DNA of 50,472 nucleotides from positions 1 to 50,472 of the forward strand of contig CALWKG010000007.1 of assembly GCA_944381205.1 (NCBI GenBank), written 5' to 3'. Made by a program: the position numbers and the translations under genes. The notes under the pieces are model-generated. The model saw only the letters and a list, made by a program, of their open reading frames with translations, was not told where the DNA came from and ran no database searches. How positions within the stretch are numbered: the first letter of the stretch is position 1; each line of letters begins with the position of its first letter. This DNA is from an uncultured Clostridia bacterium (lineage in GTDB: Bacteria > Bacillota > Clostridia > Christensenellales > UBA1242). This document shows positions 16,949 through 26,550 of the stretch, piece after piece.

Positions 16949-18277
16949 ATGGATAACACACAATTTTATTTTATAGAAACCTTTGGTTGCCAAATGAATG
17001 TTCACGATTCCGAAAAAATAGCAGGAATGTTAAGGGATTTGGGCTATGTAGAAACAAAAGATAAAAATAATGCGGATATAATAGTATTTAATACCTGTTG
17101 TATAAGAGAAACTGCTGAATCAAAAATTATGGCAAAAATAGGCGATTTAAAGGCCTTAAAGGCTAGGAATAAAAACTTAATAACTGTTATTTGTGGGTGT
17201 ATGACACAGCAAAGGGGAATGGCAGAACTTTTAAAAAAGAGATTTCCATTTTTAAGCATTGTCATTGGGACGCACAATTTAGATAGGTTAGAAGAATATA
17301 TCGTTTCCTATAAAAAGCAAAAAAAATTTCAAAATATTGTTTGGGATAAAGAGCAAGAGATAACCGAAAATCAAAAAATATATAGAGATAGTACAAATCA
17401 CGCTTTTGTTAATATTATGTACGGCTGTAATAATTTTTGTTCCTATTGCATTGTGCCTTATGTTCGTGGTAGAGAACGTAGTAGAAGTGTTGACGAAATT
17501 GTTAAAGAAGTTAAATCTTTGGCACAACAAAATAGGTATAGTGAAATTGTCTTACTTGGGCAAAATGTAAACTCTTATGGGCAAGATTTTAAAGACGGGG
17601 TAACTAATTTCGTTTATCTCCTAGACAAGTTATGCAAAATACAAGGTGATTTTAAAATTAGTTTTATGTCTTCTCACCCAAAAGATTTTTCTAGCGAACT
17701 TGTGGATTTTATCGCATCGCATCAAAAAATGAGTAGGGCAATTCACTTGCCTGTGCAAAGTGGTAGCAGTAGAATTTTAAAACTTATGAATAGACGTTAC
17801 ACAGCCGAGGCATATAAATCTTTGGTAGACGATATGTATGCAAAAATAAGTGGTTTGTCACTTACAACAGATATTATTGTTGGTTTCCCGGGCGAAACCG
17901 AGGACGACTTTTTACAAACTTGTGATTTGGTGAAATACTGCAAATTTTCTAGTATTTTTGGTTTTGTGTATTCTAAAAGGAATGGTACCCCGGCTGCAAA
18001 ATTTGAAAATCAAGTACCATACAAAGTGAAAAAGGATAGAATAACTCGCCTTTTTGCACTAGAACATCAGTTGCAAAAGGAAGAACTTTTATCTATGGTT
18101 GGCAAAACTTTTGATTGTATAGCAGAAATAAACGACAAAGGCTTTTTAGTTGCTAAGACAGAAAACCATAAAAGTATTAAGATTGTAAATGGAAATAAAA
18201 GCATTTGTGGGGAAAAATGCAAAGTTAAAGTTAAAGCATTAGATGAAAAAGAATTATTGGGGGAAGTGTTAAAATAA
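16949..18277 (+). CDS. miaB: tRNA-2-methylthio-N6-dimethylallyladenosine synthase
   Basis: A 442-residue radical SAM methylthiotransferase that adds the methylthio group to i6A37 in tRNA, acting after MiaA (22809). The N-terminal domain has the three cluster cysteines in ETFGCQMNVHDSE, FNTCCIRE and ICGCMTQQ; the radical SAM core has CNNFCSYC followed by VRGRERSRS; a TRAM domain closes the C terminus (from about 375). The ATG at 16949 fits the family start, yet no ribosome-binding site is present and the -10 element ends 9 nt before it, so the mRNA should be leaderless or nearly so. Confidence 0.96.
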   Translation: MDNTQFYFIETFGCQMNVHDSEKIAGMLRDLGYVETKDKNNADIIVFNTCCIRETAESKIMAKIGDLKALKARNKNLITVICGCMTQQRGMAELLKKRFPFLSIVIGTHNLDRLEEYIVSYKKQKKFQNIVWDKEQEITENQKIYRDSTNHAFVNIMYGCNNFCSYCIVPYVRGRERSRSVDEIVKEVKSLAQQNRYSEIVLLGQNVNSYGQDFKDGVTNFVYLLDKLCKIQGDFKISFMSSHPKDFSSELVDFIASHQKMSRAIHLPVQSGSSRILKLMNRRYTAEAYKSLVDDMYAKISGLSLTTDIIVGFPGETEDDFLQTCDLVKYCKFSSIFGFVYSKRNGTPAAKFENQVPYKVKKDRITRLFALEHQLQKEELLSMVGKTFDCIAEINDKGFLVAKTENHKSIKIVNGNKSICGEKCKVKVKALDEKELLGEVLK

Positions 18278-18279
18278 CA

Positions 18280-20892
18280 ATGGAAGATAAAAAACAAAAA
18301 GAAAAAGATTTTTCGCCTATGATGAAAAAATATCTTATCACAAAAGAGCAATATAAAGATTGCTTGCTCTTTTATAGGCTAGGCGATTTTTATGAGTTGT
18401 TTTTTGAAGATGCGGTTTTGGCTTCAAAATTACTTGATATTGCACTTACATCTAGGGCTTGTGGCTTAGACCAAAAGGCTCCGATGTGTGGGGTGCCATA
18501 CCACGCAGTAGATAGTTATATTGCTAAAATTATAGAAAAGGGCTACAAGGTAGCAATATGTGACCAGTTATCCGAACCTAAAAAAGGGCAAATAGTAGAT
18601 AGAGATGTCACAAGAATTATCACTCCGGGAACTATTATAGAAAGCGACATACTAAACTCCAATTCGAGCAATTATATTTTAAGCCTTTTTGAAAGCGATA
18701 AGGGAAGTGTAGGCTGTGCGTATTCTGACGTTTCTACGGGAGAGTTTAGAGTTTGTGAATTTACTGACGATGTAAAAAATTCTTTGATAGACCTTTTTTC
18801 TAGATTACGTCCAGCGGAAATAATTTGTAATGAAAAAGTTTACGACATAATGTATGATAAAGACGTAAAATCCCTTGACTTTTTGCCAAAGTTTAATAAG
18901 CAAATGGAGTTTGATTTTGACTATGGCAACGCAAAAAATCTTATACAAATACAGTTTAAGATTGCGTCTTTACAGGGTCACGATTTTGCAAAGTTAAAGA
19001 GTGCTATATGTGCGGTGGGGGCTCTTATTAATTACTTAAATATTACTCAAAAAAGGAATTTAAACCATATTAATAAAATTATAACCGAAGACCCTAGCGA
19101 CTATATGCACTTGGACTATAATGCGTGTAAAAATTTGGAACTTATAGAGAATTTTAAGGATAAAAAGAAAAAGGGCTCATTATTAGGTCTACTTGATAAG
19201 ACAAAGACATCTATGGGGGCTAGACTTTTAGAAAAATGGATTCTACAACCTCTGCAACATTCTGACCAAATTAATGAAAGGCTAGACTGTGTAGAGGAAC
19301 TTTACTACAATACTATGGCTCAAAACGACATTTCCGCAGTGCTATCAAGTATTAATGACATTGCTAGAATGTGCTCCAAAATTTCCTATGGTACTGTTAT
19401 GCCAAGAGATTGCGTTTCGCTTAAAAATTCACTTTTATCCGTAATAGATTTAGCAAGTCAAGTGAGAGATTTAAAAAGCAATAGGTTTTCGCAGTTGTTT
19501 AAAAATATAGATGTCGTAAAGCAAATAGTTGATTTACTGTCCAGTGTTTTTGTCGAAGAACCACCAGCTGTGATTTCTAACGGTGGTTTTATAAGATTGG
19601 ATTTTAATAAAGAACTTAATGAACTTAGAAATATGTCCCAAAATGCAAAACAGTGGCTTGCTAATTTAGAAGCAAAAGAAAGAGAAGAAACAGGTATAAA
19701 AAATTTAAGGATAGGATATAGTAGGGTTTTTGGGTATTTTATAGAAGTAAATAAGTCACAAGAAAACCTTGTTCCATATAGGTACCAAAGAAGACAAACA
19801 ATCTCTAATCACGAAAGATTTGTTACAGATGAATTAAAAGAAATAGAAAATAAATTACTCAATTCTGAGGAACTTGCAAACAAATTAGAAAGCAAAATTT
19901 ATGAAGAAATAAAAGAAAAGTTAAAAAGTCTTGTTATAGTTATTCAAAATGTTTCCGAAGATGTTGCCTATTTAGATACTGTAAACGCACTAGCAAAAGT
20001 AGCACAGGAGCATAATTACACTAGACCAAAACTAAGCGATAGGGCAAAGTATATTAAAATTTTAGACGGAAGACACCCTATTGTAGAAGCAAATTTAAAA
20101 TCAGAAAACTTTGTTCCAAATGATGCCTATTTAAATGAATCTGATGATAGGACTCTTATTATCACTGGACCAAATATGGCAGGAAAAAGTACATATATGC
20201 GCCAAATTGCTTTAATCGTAATTATGGCACATATTGGGTCTTTTGTACCAGCATCTTTGGCTGAAATTTGTATAGTAGATAGAATTTTTACAAGAATAGG
20301 TGCCAGCGATGACCTAAATAGTGGGCAAAGTACCTTTATGGTAGAAATGGTAGAAGTAGCAAACATTTTAAATAATGCAACTAGTAAAAGTTTGGTTTTA
20401 CTAGACGAAGTAGGTAGGGGAACAGCAACATACGACGGTATGAGTATTGCTTGGGCTGTGCTAGAATACATCTCACAAAAGGTTAGATGCAAAACACTAT
20501 TTTCAACCCACTATCACGAAATTACCACATTAGAAGGTAAATTAGAAGGCATAAAAAATTATAGAATAACAGTAAAGGAATTTAATAATTCAATAATATT
20601 TTTAAGAAAAATAGAACGTGGTAGTGCAAACAAAAGTTTTGGTATTGAAGTGGCAAGTCTGTCAGGAATTTATGAAGAAATTATAAAACGAGCCAAAGAA
20701 ATTTTGCGTAGTCTAGAAAAAAACTCGGTAAAATTGGATATCAAAAGAGATATTTCTAATGATAAAGAACTAAGCATTGACGAGAAAAATAATATAATTA
20801 ACCAAATAAAAAATATTGATGTAAATAAACTTAGTCCAATGGACGCATTTGAATTATTAGTGTCTCTCAATAAGGAAGCAAATTTAAAGTAA
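18280..20892 (+). CDS. mutS: DNA mismatch repair protein MutS
   Basis: An 870-residue mismatch sensor. The N terminus has the Phe-x-Glu mismatch-contact motif in RLGDFYELFFEDA, then connector, core and clamp domains (with RIGYSRVFGYFIEVNKSQ), then the ATPase with Walker A GPNMAGKSTYMRQ, the signature region ASDDLNSGQSTFMVEM, Walker B LVLLDEVGRGTATYDG and the histidine TLFSTHYHEIT. It starts 2 nt after miaB and precedes mutL by 10 nt, a typical operon. Confidence 0.97.
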   Translation: MEDKKQKEKDFSPMMKKYLITKEQYKDCLLFYRLGDFYELFFEDAVLASKLLDIALTSRACGLDQKAPMCGVPYHAVDSYIAKIIEKGYKVAICDQLSEPKKGQIVDRDVTRIITPGTIIESDILNSNSSNYILSLFESDKGSVGCAYSDVSTGEFRVCEFTDDVKNSLIDLFSRLRPAEIICNEKVYDIMYDKDVKSLDFLPKFNKQMEFDFDYGNAKNLIQIQFKIASLQGHDFAKLKSAICAVGALINYLNITQKRNLNHINKIITEDPSDYMHLDYNACKNLELIENFKDKKKKGSLLGLLDKTKTSMGARLLEKWILQPLQHSDQINERLDCVEELYYNTMAQNDISAVLSSINDIARMCSKISYGTVMPRDCVSLKNSLLSVIDLASQVRDLKSNRFSQLFKNIDVVKQIVDLLSSVFVEEPPAVISNGGFIRLDFNKELNELRNMSQNAKQWLANLEAKEREETGIKNLRIGYSRVFGYFIEVNKSQENLVPYRYQRRQTISNHERFVTDELKEIENKLLNSEELANKLESKIYEEIKEKLKSLVIVIQNVSEDVAYLDTVNALAKVAQEHNYTRPKLSDRAKYIKILDGRHPIVEANLKSENFVPNDAYLNESDDRTLIITGPNMAGKSTYMRQIALIVIMAHIGSFVPASLAEICIVDRIFTRIGASDDLNSGQSTFMVEMVEVANILNNATSKSLVLLDEVGRGTATYDGMSIAWAVLEYISQKVRCKTLFSTHYHEITTLEGKLEGIKNYRITVKEFNNSIIFLRKIERGSANKSFGIEVASLSGIYEEIIKRAKEILRSLEKNSVKLDIKRDISNDKELSIDEKNNIINQIKNIDVNKLSPMDAFELLVSLNKEANLK

Positions 20893-20902
20893 AGGAGTAA
20901 AA

Positions 20903-22804
20903 ATGCCTAATAAAATTAATATATTAACAAGCGATGTTTACAATAGAATTTCCGCAGGAGAAGTAGTAGAAAACCCGGCTTCTGTTGTCAAAGAGTTAAT
21001 TGAAAATGCACTTGATGCTGGGGCTACAAGCATTACGATACAAATTTCCGGTGGCGGGATAAAGTTAATAAAAATAACAGATAATGGCTCTGGTATAGAA
21101 AAAGAAGACTTGCCACGAGTTTTTTTGCCACACGCAACAAGTAAAATATCTAAGGCATCAGATTTAGATAGTATATTAACATTGGGTTTTCGCGGGGAAG
21201 CACTCGCAAGTATTGCTTCGGTAGCGCAAGTTGAGATTGTTTCAAAGACCAATGATTCTGCTGTTGGTGGCAAGATTACTATTTCTGGTGGGCAAAATCA
21301 ACAAATTAGCGATTGCGGGGCGGTGATTGGGACTACAATAACCGTAAAAAACTTATTTTTTAATACCCCTGCTAGATTAAAGTTTTTAAAATCCAATAAG
21401 CACGAAGAAAACCTTGTTACCAACATAGTTAATAGACTTATGTTAGCAAATCCAGAGATTTCTTTTAAGTATATTGTAGAAGGCAAAATTATATATAACT
21501 CTGTATTAAACGGTTTAACAGAAAAGGTCTTTATGATTTATGGTAAAGAAACTGTTGATAACTTAATTCCGATAAATTATAGTGAAGATGATTATTCTTT
21601 AAATGGTTTTATTTCAAAACCTACTTTTTGTAAGTCTAATAAAACCTATCAAACTTTAATTGTTAACGGCAGGTATGTAAATAATTCACTTGTGTCAGTG
21701 GCGATAGTTAATGCTTACGAAAACTTTTTGATGAAGGGTAAATTTCCTTTATTTATTCTAAACTTTAAGTTGAAATCTGATGATATAGACGTAAATGTTC
21801 ACCCTAGTAAAATGGAAGTAAAATTTAGAGAACCTAGACAAATTTACCAATTTTTTTATTCTACAATACTTAATGCCCTAAATGATGATAATAGTGCACA
21901 ATCTATTTTAGGTGAAGAAGAATTGTCATTTTTTGAAGATAGCAATGCCGTTCCAAAAGACGATTACAAACAAATAAGTGGTGGATATAGTTTTATCCAA
22001 AGTTTAAAAGAAGAATTGGAAGGGACGTCTGTTTATGCCCCAGATTACGAAAGTGTGGGACTACATTCCAATACCTATGTTACAGACGCATTAGACTATT
22101 CTCAAATCACATCTCCACCTGACGAAGATAAAATGAATTTTAACTTTTTTAGTAAAGAAAATATAAATTTTGACCCACTTATAGACGAATATCCAGTAAA
22201 AAAGAAAAAGGTCGTTCAGGAAGAGATAGATAAGCCATTTTATAATATAGTTGGCACCTTATTTTCCACATACGTTATCATTGAAATCGGTGATACCTGT
22301 TATTTTATAGACCAGCACGCAGGGCACGAAAGAGTCTTATTTGATAAACTTATGGAAGACTATGATAAAAATAAAGTAGTAAAGCAGGATTTGTTGTTGC
22401 CGTATGTATTTGAAGTTAATCCAATTGAAAAAAATTTGGTAGAAGAAAACCTAGACGTCTTTGAAAACCTTGGTTTTGAAGTAGAAAGTTTTGGGGAAAA
22501 TACTTATAAGATAAATTCTATTCCTCATATGCTATCTGGTATAAACCTAAGTGAATTTATAAAAGATGCTTTACGTGAGCCTAATAAGATATCTAAGACT
22601 AACGAAGAAATAAAAAACAGACTAGCCCGTAGTGCTTGTCGAAGTGCTGTAAAGAGCGGGGATTTGTTAAGTGGGGAAGAAATTGATATTCTACTTAATT
22701 TAATTATGAAGCAAGACAGGGTTTTACTTTGTCCACACGGCAGACCAATATGTATAAAATTTAGTAAATATGAGATAGAAAAGATGTTCAAAAGGGTGGT
22801 CTAA
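20903..22804 (+). CDS. mutL: DNA mismatch repair protein MutL (endonuclease type)
   Basis: A 633-residue MutL with the GHKL ATPase at the N terminus (ISAGEVVENPASVVKELIEN, DNGSGI, TLGFRGEAL), a variable acidic linker (about 335-445) and the C-terminal dimer/endonuclease domain. The endonuclease metal motif reads DQHAGHERVLFD; the usual form is DQHAxxExxxxE, so the second glutamate is an aspartate. ACRSAVKSGD and CPHGRPICIKF, the other nuclease motifs, are present. AAAGGAG precedes the ATG. Confidence 0.96.
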   Translation: MPNKINILTSDVYNRISAGEVVENPASVVKELIENALDAGATSITIQISGGGIKLIKITDNGSGIEKEDLPRVFLPHATSKISKASDLDSILTLGFRGEALASIASVAQVEIVSKTNDSAVGGKITISGGQNQQISDCGAVIGTTITVKNLFFNTPARLKFLKSNKHEENLVTNIVNRLMLANPEISFKYIVEGKIIYNSVLNGLTEKVFMIYGKETVDNLIPINYSEDDYSLNGFISKPTFCKSNKTYQTLIVNGRYVNNSLVSVAIVNAYENFLMKGKFPLFILNFKLKSDDIDVNVHPSKMEVKFREPRQIYQFFYSTILNALNDDNSAQSILGEEELSFFEDSNAVPKDDYKQISGGYSFIQSLKEELEGTSVYAPDYESVGLHSNTYVTDALDYSQITSPPDEDKMNFNFFSKENINFDPLIDEYPVKKKKVVQEEIDKPFYNIVGTLFSTYVIIEIGDTCYFIDQHAGHERVLFDKLMEDYDKNKVVKQDLLLPYVFEVNPIEKNLVEENLDVFENLGFEVESFGENTYKINSIPHMLSGINLSEFIKDALREPNKISKTNEEIKNRLARSACRSAVKSGDLLSGEEIDILLNLIMKQDRVLLCPHGRPICIKFSKYEIEKMFKRVV

Positions 22805-22808
22805 ACTT

Positions 22809-23735
22809 ATGCGCAAAATTTTAATAATAACTGGACCTACCGCTAGTGGAAAGACAAATCTTGCGTTACGGTGTGCCAAGCAACTAGATGGAGAGATTAT
22901 TTCCGCCGACTCTATGCAGGTATATAGACACTTAAATATTGGCACGGCTAAAATAACAAAATTAGAAATGCAAGGGATAAGACATCACTTAATTGATGTT
23001 GTGAACCCAGACCAAGAGTTTAGTGTGGGGCAGTTTGTAACTCTTGCAAGAGATATTATAGAGGATATATTTTCTCGCAATAAAGTTCCCATTATCGTAG
23101 GCGGAACGGGCTTGTATATAAAGTCTTTAATTTACCCTTATACTTTTGCCAGTACTCCAAAAAATAACGATGTTAGACAAAAATATAAGGATTTGTTAGA
23201 AAAAAATGGACAAGATTATTTGTATAATTTATTAAAGCAAAAGGATAGCATTGCAAGTCAAAAAGTTCACCCTAATGATACCAAACGGGTAATACGGGCG
23301 CTAGAAATTATAGAACTTAGTGGAAAGACAAAGTCTGAGCAAAATCTAGAAAACATTACCCCTGCGTATGACTATTTATTAGTTGCAATAGACCTTGACA
23401 GACAAGTTTTGTATGATAGAATAAACAAACGTGTTGACAATATGTTTAATAGTGGATTAGTTAGTGAAGTTAAAAAATTAATTGAAAGTAAATTAGTCAC
23501 TTTTGATTGTCAATCAATGCAAGCAATAGGATACAAGGAATTTAAAGACTATTTTAATGGTACTATTGGATTGTCACAATTAAAAGATTTAATAAAACGA
23601 CATTCTCGCAATTATGCCAAACGTCAATTAACTTTTATTAGGGGATTTGATAATGTTTTGTGGTTAAAAAACATTGAAGAAATAGAACAAACTCTTATCC
23701 ATATTAAAAAGCAATTTAAAGGAGAAACAAAATGA
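22809..23735 (+). CDS. miaA: tRNA dimethylallyltransferase
   Basis: A 308-residue enzyme transferring the dimethylallyl group of DMAPP to A37 of tRNAs reading UNN codons. It has the P-loop ITGPTASGKTNLALRCA, the SADSMQVYRHLNIGTAKI segment, IVGGTGLYIKSLIYP and RHSRNYAKRQLTFIRG near the C terminus. It requires DMAPP, although dxs, ispA and ispH are absent from their usual clostridial positions in this window. Its TGA stop lies in an ATGA overlap with the next start. Confidence 0.96.
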   Translation: MRKILIITGPTASGKTNLALRCAKQLDGEIISADSMQVYRHLNIGTAKITKLEMQGIRHHLIDVVNPDQEFSVGQFVTLARDIIEDIFSRNKVPIIVGGTGLYIKSLIYPYTFASTPKNNDVRQKYKDLLEKNGQDYLYNLLKQKDSIASQKVHPNDTKRVIRALEIIELSGKTKSEQNLENITPAYDYLLVAIDLDRQVLYDRINKRVDNMFNSGLVSEVKKLIESKLVTFDCQSMQAIGYKEFKDYFNGTIGLSQLKDLIKRHSRNYAKRQLTFIRGFDNVLWLKNIEEIEQTLIHIKKQFKGETK

Positions 23736-24955
23736 TAATAGATAGCAGAATTATTATTGCAGAAGAAGAATTAAAAGAAGATTTTAAAAAAGCAGAAGAA
23801 GTTAGTTTAAAAAATATAAATAAAATATTAAATGCTTTTAGGGAAAATAGAATTTCAGCAAACCACTTTTACGGCTCCACCGGGTATGGTTTTGATGACC
23901 TTGGTAGAGAAAAATTAATGAAGGTATATGCAGATGCTTTTGGAGCAGAATCCGCTATTGTATCTCAGGCGATTTCCTGCGGGACAGAAGCCTTAACAAC
24001 TGTATTGTATGGCTTGCTACGACCGGGTGATACAATGCTTGCTATAACGGGTAAACCTTATGATACCTTAGACCAAACCATATTTGGTGTGAATGGTAAA
24101 GATAATGGCAGTCTAAAAGATTTTGGAGTTATATATAAGCAGGTAGAGTTAAATTCAGATGGCGATTTTGATGAAGAAAAAATATTGCAAGCAGTCAAAT
24201 CTAATCCAAAAATGATATATATTCAACGTTCGTGTGGGTATTTGTTAAGACGAGCCATAAGGGTAAATAGATTGGCCGATATTATAAAAAAGATACGTGA
24301 GATTAATAAAACAAGTATTATTATGGTAGATAACTGTTACTGTGAGTTTGTAGAAGATAAAGAACCTACCGAAGTAGGTGCAGATGTCACAGCAGGTTCT
24401 TTGATAAAAAATCCGGGTGGTGGGCTTGTTTCAAATGGCGGGTACATTGCTGGGAAGAAAAAGTATATAGATTTAATCGCCGGTAGATTTACATCTCCAT
24501 CTATTAAAACCGAAGTTGGTTCATTTGAAGGTGGTTATAGGCTTATGTATCAAGGGCTTTTTGTGGCACCACATACTGTTTTACAAGCAAAAAAAGGTTC
24601 AATGTTAATCGCTAAGGTTATGAGTAATTTGGGCTATAAACTTGTAGATTATTCAATGGATTTAGGAGATATTGTAAGGTCAGTGTATTTTGAAGATAGG
24701 GAAGACCTTATTAGTTTTTGTCAATCCATTCAACATATGTCACCTGTGGATAGTTACGTTACTCCTATTCCAAGCCCAATGGCAGGTTATGATAATGATA
24801 TTATTATGGCGGCCGGTTGTTTTGTTCAGGGAAGCACAATAGAACTTAGTTGCGATAGCCCGCTTAAAAAGCCTTATGTCTTGTATATTCAGGGTGGCTT
24901 AACTTATGAACACGTAAAACTTGCACTAAATGACTACTTGCTTAAACGTGGCTAA
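23732..24955 (+). CDS. PLP-dependent YnbB / methionine gamma-lyase family protein
   Basis: A 407-residue fold-type I PLP enzyme of the YnbB ('aluminium resistance', methionine gamma-lyase family) group. Typical segments are ANHFYGSTGYGFDDLGREKL near residue 45, AISCGTEALTTVLYGLLRPGD, YIQRSCGYLLRRA, MVDNCYCEFVE and GSLIKNPGGGLVSNGGYIAG, where the lysine in SLIKNPGG is the expected Schiff-base residue. The ATG overlaps the miaA stop by 4 nt. The gene regularly follows miaA in Firmicutes; its true substrate is not established. Confidence 0.9.
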   Translation: MIIDSRIIIAEEELKEDFKKAEEVSLKNINKILNAFRENRISANHFYGSTGYGFDDLGREKLMKVYADAFGAESAIVSQAISCGTEALTTVLYGLLRPGDTMLAITGKPYDTLDQTIFGVNGKDNGSLKDFGVIYKQVELNSDGDFDEEKILQAVKSNPKMIYIQRSCGYLLRRAIRVNRLADIIKKIREINKTSIIMVDNCYCEFVEDKEPTEVGADVTAGSLIKNPGGGLVSNGGYIAGKKKYIDLIAGRFTSPSIKTEVGSFEGGYRLMYQGLFVAPHTVLQAKKGSMLIAKVMSNLGYKLVDYSMDLGDIVRSVYFEDREDLISFCQSIQHMSPVDSYVTPIPSPMAGYDNDIIMAAGCFVQGSTIELSCDSPLKKPYVLYIQGGLTYEHVKLALNDYLLKRG

Positions 24956-25064
24956 AATTTTTTTAGGAGTAGTTAAAATTAGATTTAAAAACACAATTTT
25001 TTTTTAGTTAAAATAAAAAAGAATAAATAAATTTGATATATTTAAAATAATTGTTTTAAAATAT

Positions 25065-25102
25065 AAAAAAAAGGAACTTTTTCAAAAAAGTTCCTTTTTT
25101 TT
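25065..25102. terminator. Bidirectional terminator between the PLP enzyme and the minus-strand orphan
   Basis: AAAGGAACTTTTT pairs with AAAAAGTTCCTTT, flanked by A and T tracts on both sides, so it can end transcription from either strand between the convergent genes. Confidence 0.85.
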
Positions 25103-25139
25103 AAATACACATTAATTTTTTATCAAAAGTTTATATTTT

Positions 25140-26288
25140 TTATCTTTCTTGTTCTGGGAAGACAGGGCTTTGTGGGTCTTGTGGGGTATTATGGTCTTGT
25201 TGTGTGTTGTCAGGAATATCAGGGGTAGTGGAAGAACCGCCAGTATTTGCTTTCTTTGCTAAGTCAAAATCTGATTCACTACCTGGTCTGTCAAAATTTG
25301 CAGTGTTATTTTCGCTGTTACCACCAAATGTAAATTTTCCGGCGACAAGAAAAGTAGGTTTTCCATTTTGAATTTCGGCACCTGCTGACCCTGCAAAATA
25401 AGTACTATCGTTCACTGGGACTCCATAATGCCCCATTACACCAACTTTGTAATCATTAATTCCATTTGTATGTCCAAAATCAGTGTCTGCATATGCTGTA
25501 AAACCTGTTACCTGATCACCTTTTAGTTTAAACAAGTTAGTAGAAGAGACCCCAACACCATAGTTACCTTCAAGATTCGGGTTGTATGAAAAGGTTTTAG
25601 AAGCATAGACTTCATTATCGGATATAAAGTTTCCTTTCTCAACAGTTACCCCACCAGACATTGTTGCTTTTGTTGCTTCTTGTCCAACTGCTACACTAGT
25701 TCCAATAGAACCCGAAACTTTTGTTTTATTGGTCTTTTGAGTTATTTCTTGTTCCGCGTTTTCTGTGGCTGAATCGCTTGTAATCTCACTGCTAGCATCA
25801 GTTGAGTTTTCAACACTTGTTTCTGATACATTTTCACTTGTTGCTTCATTTTCGGTAGTTTCTGTATTTTCCTGTTCTTCATCTATGTCTGCATTTGCGT
25901 TGTCGTTATTTTGTTTATTATCTTTACCGGTAAAAACGTCTTTCATTTTTTCAAAATCAGTTTTTTCTGGGTCAGAGTCAAGTTTTACCCCATCTGTATC
26001 TGCTTCATAAGAGTTACCATTTTCATCAACATATACTTCGTTATCAGAAGATTTTTCGTTTTCAGAAACTTTTTCATCATTGATAGACTGTTCCATTTTA
26101 GTTTCGTTGTCTAAATTTTTATTATTATATTGATTATTGGCATCTCCTCCAAAAAACAAAACAGTAGAAACAACACCAGCAGCGAGTACCACCCCAACAA
26201 CACGAACGACCTTATTTTTTAAAATAATCTTTCTAATTTTTTCTGGGAAATCCCCACCGAAAGTTTTATCTTTTATACCTTTTGACAT
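25140..26288 (-). CDS. Orphan membrane-anchored acidic protein with beta-rich C-terminal domain
   Basis: I do not recognise this 382-residue protein. It has a basic N terminus, one membrane span (about 27-47), a very acidic low-complexity stretch rich in E, N, S, T and D (51-184), and a domain at about 188-323 made of alternating polar/hydrophobic strands with glycine and aromatic residues (GNYGVGVSSTNLFKLKG, TGFTAYADTDFG, DYKVGVMGHYGV, TFLVAGKFTFGG) that looks like a series of beta hairpins. A Pro/Gln/Asp-rich tail closes it. It should be an exported protein tethered to the membrane. AAAGGAG precedes the ATG. Its promoter carries a perfect palindrome, so regulated expression is likely. Function unknown. 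Confidence 0.8.
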   Translation of the reverse strand: MSKGIKDKTFGGDFPEKIRKIILKNKVVRVVGVVLAAGVVSTVLFFGGDANNQYNNKNLDNETKMEQSINDEKVSENEKSSDNEVYVDENGNSYEADTDGVKLDSDPEKTDFEKMKDVFTGKDNKQNNDNANADIDEEQENTETTENEATSENVSETSVENSTDASSEITSDSATENAEQEITQKTNKTKVSGSIGTSVAVGQEATKATMSGGVTVEKGNFISDNEVYASKTFSYNPNLEGNYGVGVSSTNLFKLKGDQVTGFTAYADTDFGHTNGINDYKVGVMGHYGVPVNDSTYFAGSAGAEIQNGKPTFLVAGKFTFGGNSENNTANFDRPGSESDFDLAKKANTGGSSTTPDIPDNTQQDHNTPQDPQSPVFPEQER

Positions 26289-26318
26289 TTTTTATTACTC
26301 CTTTCCTTTGTTGTATAG

Positions 26319-26347
26319 ATTTTACTGCAAAAAGTGCAGTTTGTCAA
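26319..26347 (-). promoter_or_regulatory. Promoter with operator-like palindrome for the 25140-26288 gene
   Basis: On the minus strand a perfect TTGACA (26342-26347) and TAAAAT (26319-26324) are 17 bp apart. The spacer is the palindrome ACTGCA-CTTTT-TGCAGT (26324-26340 on the + strand as ACTGCAAAAAGTGCAGT). Further upstream the minus strand has AGTGCAAAGTGC, a repeat of the half-site core. A repressor bound here would block RNA polymerase. Confidence 0.65.
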
Positions 26348-26492
26348 TACGTACATTATATTATCGGCACTTTGCACTATTATAATAATCTTATGCACAA
26401 TTTATCAATGCTAATTATATTACTTTTCTAGTAAAAAGTCAATATTGGCGCTTCTTAGACCATACGAAAGTGTAAAATGGAAAAGTTTTGAG

Positions 26493-26521
26493 TTTACAAA
26501 CGAAAAAGAAATATGTATAAT
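26493..26521 (+). promoter_or_regulatory. aspS promoter
   Basis: TTTACA (26493-26498) and TATAAT (26516-26521) are 17 bp apart. The expected leader is only about 23 nt, leaving no space for a T-box. Confidence 0.75.
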
Positions 26522-26550
26522 ATTTTAAGAAAAAGTTAAAGGGGACAAAG

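Noticed and set aside
26386-26550. T-box riboswitch ahead of aspS
   Set aside because: The promoter at 26493-26521 leaves a leader of about 23 nt, and no T-box motif is visible.
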